64,000 nucleotides of DNA from DAOTWA01 sp963702935. GTDB taxonomy: Bacteria; Chloroflexota; Anaerolineae; Anaerolineales; Anaerolineaceae. Positions within the stretch are counted from its first letter, which is position 1. Every line of letters starts with the position of its first letter. The notes under the pieces are model-generated. The model saw only the letters and a list, made by a program, of their open reading frames with translations, was not told the origin of the DNA and ran no database searches. A program made the translations under genes and the position numbers. The stretch spans positions 4,402,001 to 4,466,000 of the forward strand of contig OY969772.1 of NCBI GenBank assembly GCA_963702935.1, read 5' to 3'. This document shows, in pieces, positions 62,101 through 64,000 of this stretch.

Positions 62101-64000
62101 CGCATTCAGCCCCGTCCCCGTGAAGTCCTCCACCAACGTCGCCGCCAGTCCCACCGCTCCTCCTCCCAGGTCGTTCACGTGCGCGTTGCTCACTACCGCA
62201 CACGCCTGGTTGAAGTCCGTGTAGCTCGTCTGCACCAGGCTCCCACTTCCGGCCGCCAGCGTAGGCGTCGCCGTCGGCACAGTGGTAGCCGTGGGTGGCA
62301 CCGACGTGCTCGTCGACGGCAAAGGTGTGCTCGTCGACGGGACAGGAGTACCCGTCGAAGTCGGGGTATTAAGGGAGGTTGGCGTAGGGGTCAGTGAATT
62401 GTAATAAACGACAAAGCTATGATTGCCTGCAGGAACGCTCACGAAGGTTTGGTTGACGCCGTTCACTGCCATCAATGTGGTCGCAGTTCTGACGCCATCC
62501 ACTGTCACGTATTGAAGGCTGCTGCCGCCTGTGCTAGGGGGAAGCATTGTGGTCAGGTTGACCCCTGGAGTCGCCGCGGCAGTCATATTAAAGCTCAGGG
62601 TCCCACTGGAACTATTCCAGGATAAATTCGAATAATTAGCATCGTGGCGCGTCTGGGTGAAGCTCAGCCACTGGTCCGCGTTCCAGATCGGCACCCCTTT
62701 GCTATTGGCATAGTCCATCACCCCTTCGGCCCACGGCTGCGTCCCAACATCATAATAATCCACGTGAAACTGCGTCATCAACGCCGAATAGTAGCCCCCC
62801 AGGCTGGCGTCTATCTCCGCTTTCGTGATCACCAACGCTTGCGCAGGCGTCAAGTTCTCGTTCAAGAAGCCCGGATTCGTGGCCGCACTCATCAATTGCT
62901 CGTCCACAATCTCCGTATACTGCTGGTACTCCGGCAGGATCGTCCCGTCCGCCTTCACGAACTTCATCGGCAGCCCACTCCCCGTGACGTACCCGTCCGC
63001 CCAGCTCCCGTCCGGCTTCTGCAGCCACGGCCCCCAGTTGTAGAAGCTCGTGTCCATCGCAATCCCATACGAGATCGCCAGCTCTGCCGCGCTCGTCCAC
63101 CCTTCCCAGGCAATCTGATGGTTCCTCACCGTCGCCGATCTCGTAACGTTGCTGTACGTGCTCTCGAAAAACAATTCCATCACCCGGTAGCCATCCTCCA
63201 GGCTGGCAATGTTAAAATCGGGATCACTATCGGGCTTGTACGACCACGGATGAATGCCAAAGGTGTCCCCTTCCGACACCCACGTCTGCACGTCGGCCTC
63301 CGTCGGTGGCTGATTGAAGATCGACGTCAGATAGATGGTGATCTTCCCCCCATGGGCATTCACACTATCCATCTCGTACTGAAAATCACTCTCCTGGTTG
63401 TTGTGTGCATCCCCGGTCGGGATCAGCACGGACTTCGCCGTCCCCGGAAAATACCACATCTGCGGCAGCGGCTCCACGCTCGCCGCCATCTGCTTCACCA
63501 GCCGCGCAAACAGGCGCTGCTGCTCGTCCGCCTGCGGAATCGGCATCTTATTCAGATCCACCCACGGTGATCCCCCTCCGATCGCCTCGAACAGGTCGAT
63601 CGTGCGGAACACCCCGTCTCCATCCACGTCTCCCGCTAGACCGCTTTGCGGACTCACGTAGGTGGCATTGGTCGGGTTCCCCTGGCGCATGTAGATGATA
63701 TTGCTGGACAGGTCGTAGAGAAACGCCACTCCCCGGCCGGCTCCATACGTCGCTCCCACCACCGCCGGATAAGCCGTCGCCGTGCTCGCACTGCTATACA
63801 ACTGTGCCAGTGTCACCGTGCCGCCCGCCGGCGTATACCGATCCACCGTTCCGTGGATCTGCAAGGTGTCTGTTACCAGCCCCGCCCCCGGCGCTACCCC
63901 GTCCAGCGTAGCCGTCGTGTTTATGGCCAGGTAGCCGTTGTTCTGCGTCCCGGCCGAACTGCCCAGGCCAAACAGGGCCTTGATCTGCGCATCCGGGCGC
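59104..64000 (-). CDS. Giant secreted protein: GATase/NodB-like module plus three ConA-like domains (5' end beyond window)
   Basis: At least 1631 residues; the frame is open to the right edge, so the start lies outside. Protein order: the GATase/NodB-like module (same DNA as 57377-58751), a short sandwich domain, a Thr/Pro linker, ConA-like domain A (coded by 61334-62247), a linker rich in T-x-T-P-V-P-P (61030-61320), ConA-like domain B (60104-61017), a longer Thr/Ala/Pro/Arg linker (59690-60100), then a different C-terminal ConA/LamG-like domain (GVLDNFNRSNGSIGSNWSGS to MTLDDFGGGNS). There is no visible sorting signal at the C-terminus. It probably binds or modifies cell-envelope polysaccharide at the surface. 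Confidence 0.8.
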   Translation of the reverse strand, partial: RPDAQIKALFGLGSSAGTQNNGYLAINTTATLDGVAPGAGLVTDTLQIHGTVDRYTPAGGTVTLAQLYSSASTATAYPAVVGATYGAGRGVAFLYDLSSNIIYMRQGNPTNATYVSPQSGLAGDVDGDGVFRTIDLFEAIGGGSPWVDLNKMPIPQADEQQRLFARLVKQMAASVEPLPQMWYFPGTAKSVLIPTGDAHNNQESDFQYEMDSVNAHGGKITIYLTSIFNQPPTEADVQTWVSEGDTFGIHPWSYKPDSDPDFNIASLEDGYRVMELFFESTYSNVTRSATVRNHQIAWEGWTSAAELAISYGIAMDTSFYNWGPWLQKPDGSWADGYVTGSGLPMKFVKADGTILPEYQQYTEIVDEQLMSAATNPGFLNENLTPAQALVITKAEIDASLGGYYSALMTQFHVDYYDVGTQPWAEGVMDYANSKGVPIWNADQWLSFTQTRHDANYSNLSWNSSSGTLSFNMTAAATPGVNLTTMLPPSTGGSSLQYVTVDGVRTATTLMAVNGVNQTFVSVPAGNHSFVVYYNSLTPTPTSLNTPTSTGTPVPSTSTPLPSTSTSVPPTATTVPTATPTLAAGSGSLVQTSYTDFNQACAVVSNAHVNDLGGGAVGLAATLVEDFTGTGLNASTWSSGSWSGGSYTPTVGGSILTLSGGGYVRSQATYTHGTVEAQAQFGAGAWQHIGYGSDGFANNRYLLFSTYDGSSNHLYARVSNGGTEQRVDMGAIPSGMHRYTIDWSAMNASTDQVNFYLDGVLVAGPLQVSSSGLSGLYAYLSNNGAATLQVDGVIAAPPYVASGSYTSCALDAGAGEQWQTLGWDTTLASGTGVGVQVRTSADGSTWSGWSSAGNSQGTVLALPQRYVEYQLQLSTSNTQASPLVNAVTLGYGPASTSPTATNTAIPPTVTPTLTRTATSTATRTFTPSVTGTPVPPTATLTGTSVPPTATWTFTPTVTNTPVPPTATNAPTATSTNTLVPPTATTVPTATPTLVISGSLVQTSYTDFNQACAVVSNAHVNDLGGGAVGLAATLVEDFTGTGLNASTWSSGSWSGGSYTPTVGGSILTLSGGGYVRSQATYTHGTVEAQAQFGAGAWQHIGYGSDGFANNRYLLFSTYDGSSNHLYARVSNGGTEQRVDMGAIPSGMHRYTIDWSAVNASTDQVNFYLDGVLVAGPLQVSSSGLSGLYAYLSNNGAATLQVDGVIAAPPYVASGSYTSCALDAGAGEQWQTLGWDTTLASGTGVGVQVRTSADGSTWSGWSSAGNSQGTVLALPQRYVEYQLQLSTSNTQASPLVNAVTLGYTSSVTPPTATALPPTATATATALPPTATVTATATRTATALSLTATNTPVPPSPTATSNLLSPTATPTRTPTATRTPTVTRTPTRTATPTRTGTATRTGTATRTSTPTRTSTPIPPTATATNTPLPPTPTRTPTATAVPPTPTNTPIAAVFPKNGVLDNFNRSNGSIGSNWSGSTSGYAISSNLLGVLTGEDIYWAPTSFGANLEVFVTLTQIDPNASEVDLLLKSQSNTGWGAGLIEIMYIPGQSLIQVLTFTTSQGWVQRGADIPVTFANGDQFGANATVDGQVNVFRNGVLIGTANIVAWPFYSGGGYIGLWYIQAGNMTLDDFGGGNS
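60104..61017 (+). repeat. Internal repeat of 914 bases, copy 1 (partner 61334-62247)
   Basis: Offset 1230 bases. Nearly perfect identity; among the few differences is CACCGC vs CATCGC near 60536/61766, which changes Val to Met in the protein. It encodes one ConA-like domain. Confidence 0.9.
61334..62247 (+). repeat. Internal repeat of 914 bases, copy 2 (partner 60104-61017)
   Basis: Second copy within the same gene. Flanking linker DNA also contains related but less regular Thr/Pro codons. Confidence 0.9.
62626..64000 (+). repeat. Long direct repeat, copy 2 (partner 57377-58751), cut by window edge
   Basis: Identical to copy 1 as far as can be read. The gene order beyond the edge will show whether the repeat continues to the signal-peptide region near 59075. 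Confidence 0.93.

Noticed and set aside
53316..64000. Active GH16 glucanase sites in the ConA-like domains
   Set aside because: The E-x-D-x-x-E motif is not present, so I call them binding domains only.

Overview
The window looks like a moderately GC-rich chromosome segment from an uncultured Chloroflexota bacterium, probably Anaerolineae-like. The evidence is indirect: an ATPase/TPR/BTAD mega-regulator, a lipoprotein with an NBR1-type Ig domain, an NHLP-clan (Os1348-like) small protein, secreted proteins with Thr/Pro linkers of the PTATxTPxPP kind, and DUF11 arrays. No rRNA or marker set is present to fix the taxonomy.

Layout. Positions 1-9.3 kb are mixed metabolism: an ABC-2 permease tail, a DUF998 membrane protein, a DinB protein, an ABM-type protein divergent from a WYL regulator, an NHL-type lipoprotein, a three-subunit molybdenum hydroxylase (FAD, 2Fe-2S and Mo subunits, overlapping) and an MFS exporter. 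Positions 9.3-14.4 kb hold a Gfo/Idh oxidoreductase, an endoglycoceramidase-like GH5 enzyme, glnS, and a tRNA-Gln(CTG) directly upstream of glnS. Positions 14.7-20.3 kb are the most novel part: a 1077-residue ATPase/TPR/BTAD activator with a clear promoter, then a 61-codon gene made of four 13-residue tandem repeats, an NHLP-like small protein, a terminator, and an HD-GYP phosphodiesterase. Positions 20.4-26.2 kb carry a VWA surface protein, an NBR1-Ig lipoprotein, and two tandem alanine-dehydrogenase/PNT-like paralogues.

From 53.2 kb back to 26.3 kb, all on the minus strand, lies a large exopolysaccharide / surface-glycan locus. It contains a flippase, an O-antigen-ligase/polymerase-like protein, GT2 and GT4 glycosyltransferases, four GT-C-like membrane proteins, an initiating sugar-phosphate transferase, a nucleotide-sugar epimerase, a heptose-7-phosphate-type kinase, a sedoheptulose-7-phosphate isomerase fused to GAF, a Wzz/BY-kinase and a DegT aminotransferase. 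Two anchored beta-propeller (BNR-like) proteins are embedded in it. From 53.3 kb to the right edge are three giant secreted proteins built from exchangeable modules (NodB-like, ConA-like, DUF11), with long, almost identical DNA repeats between and within them. The last gene runs off the window.

At least ten single-base-type frameshifts interrupt otherwise intact proteins, including the housekeeping gene glnS, where reading simply continues in another frame. I read these as assembly indels rather than mass gene decay and annotate each as one gene. Promoters, hairpins and family assignments come from reading the sequence alone; no searches were run.
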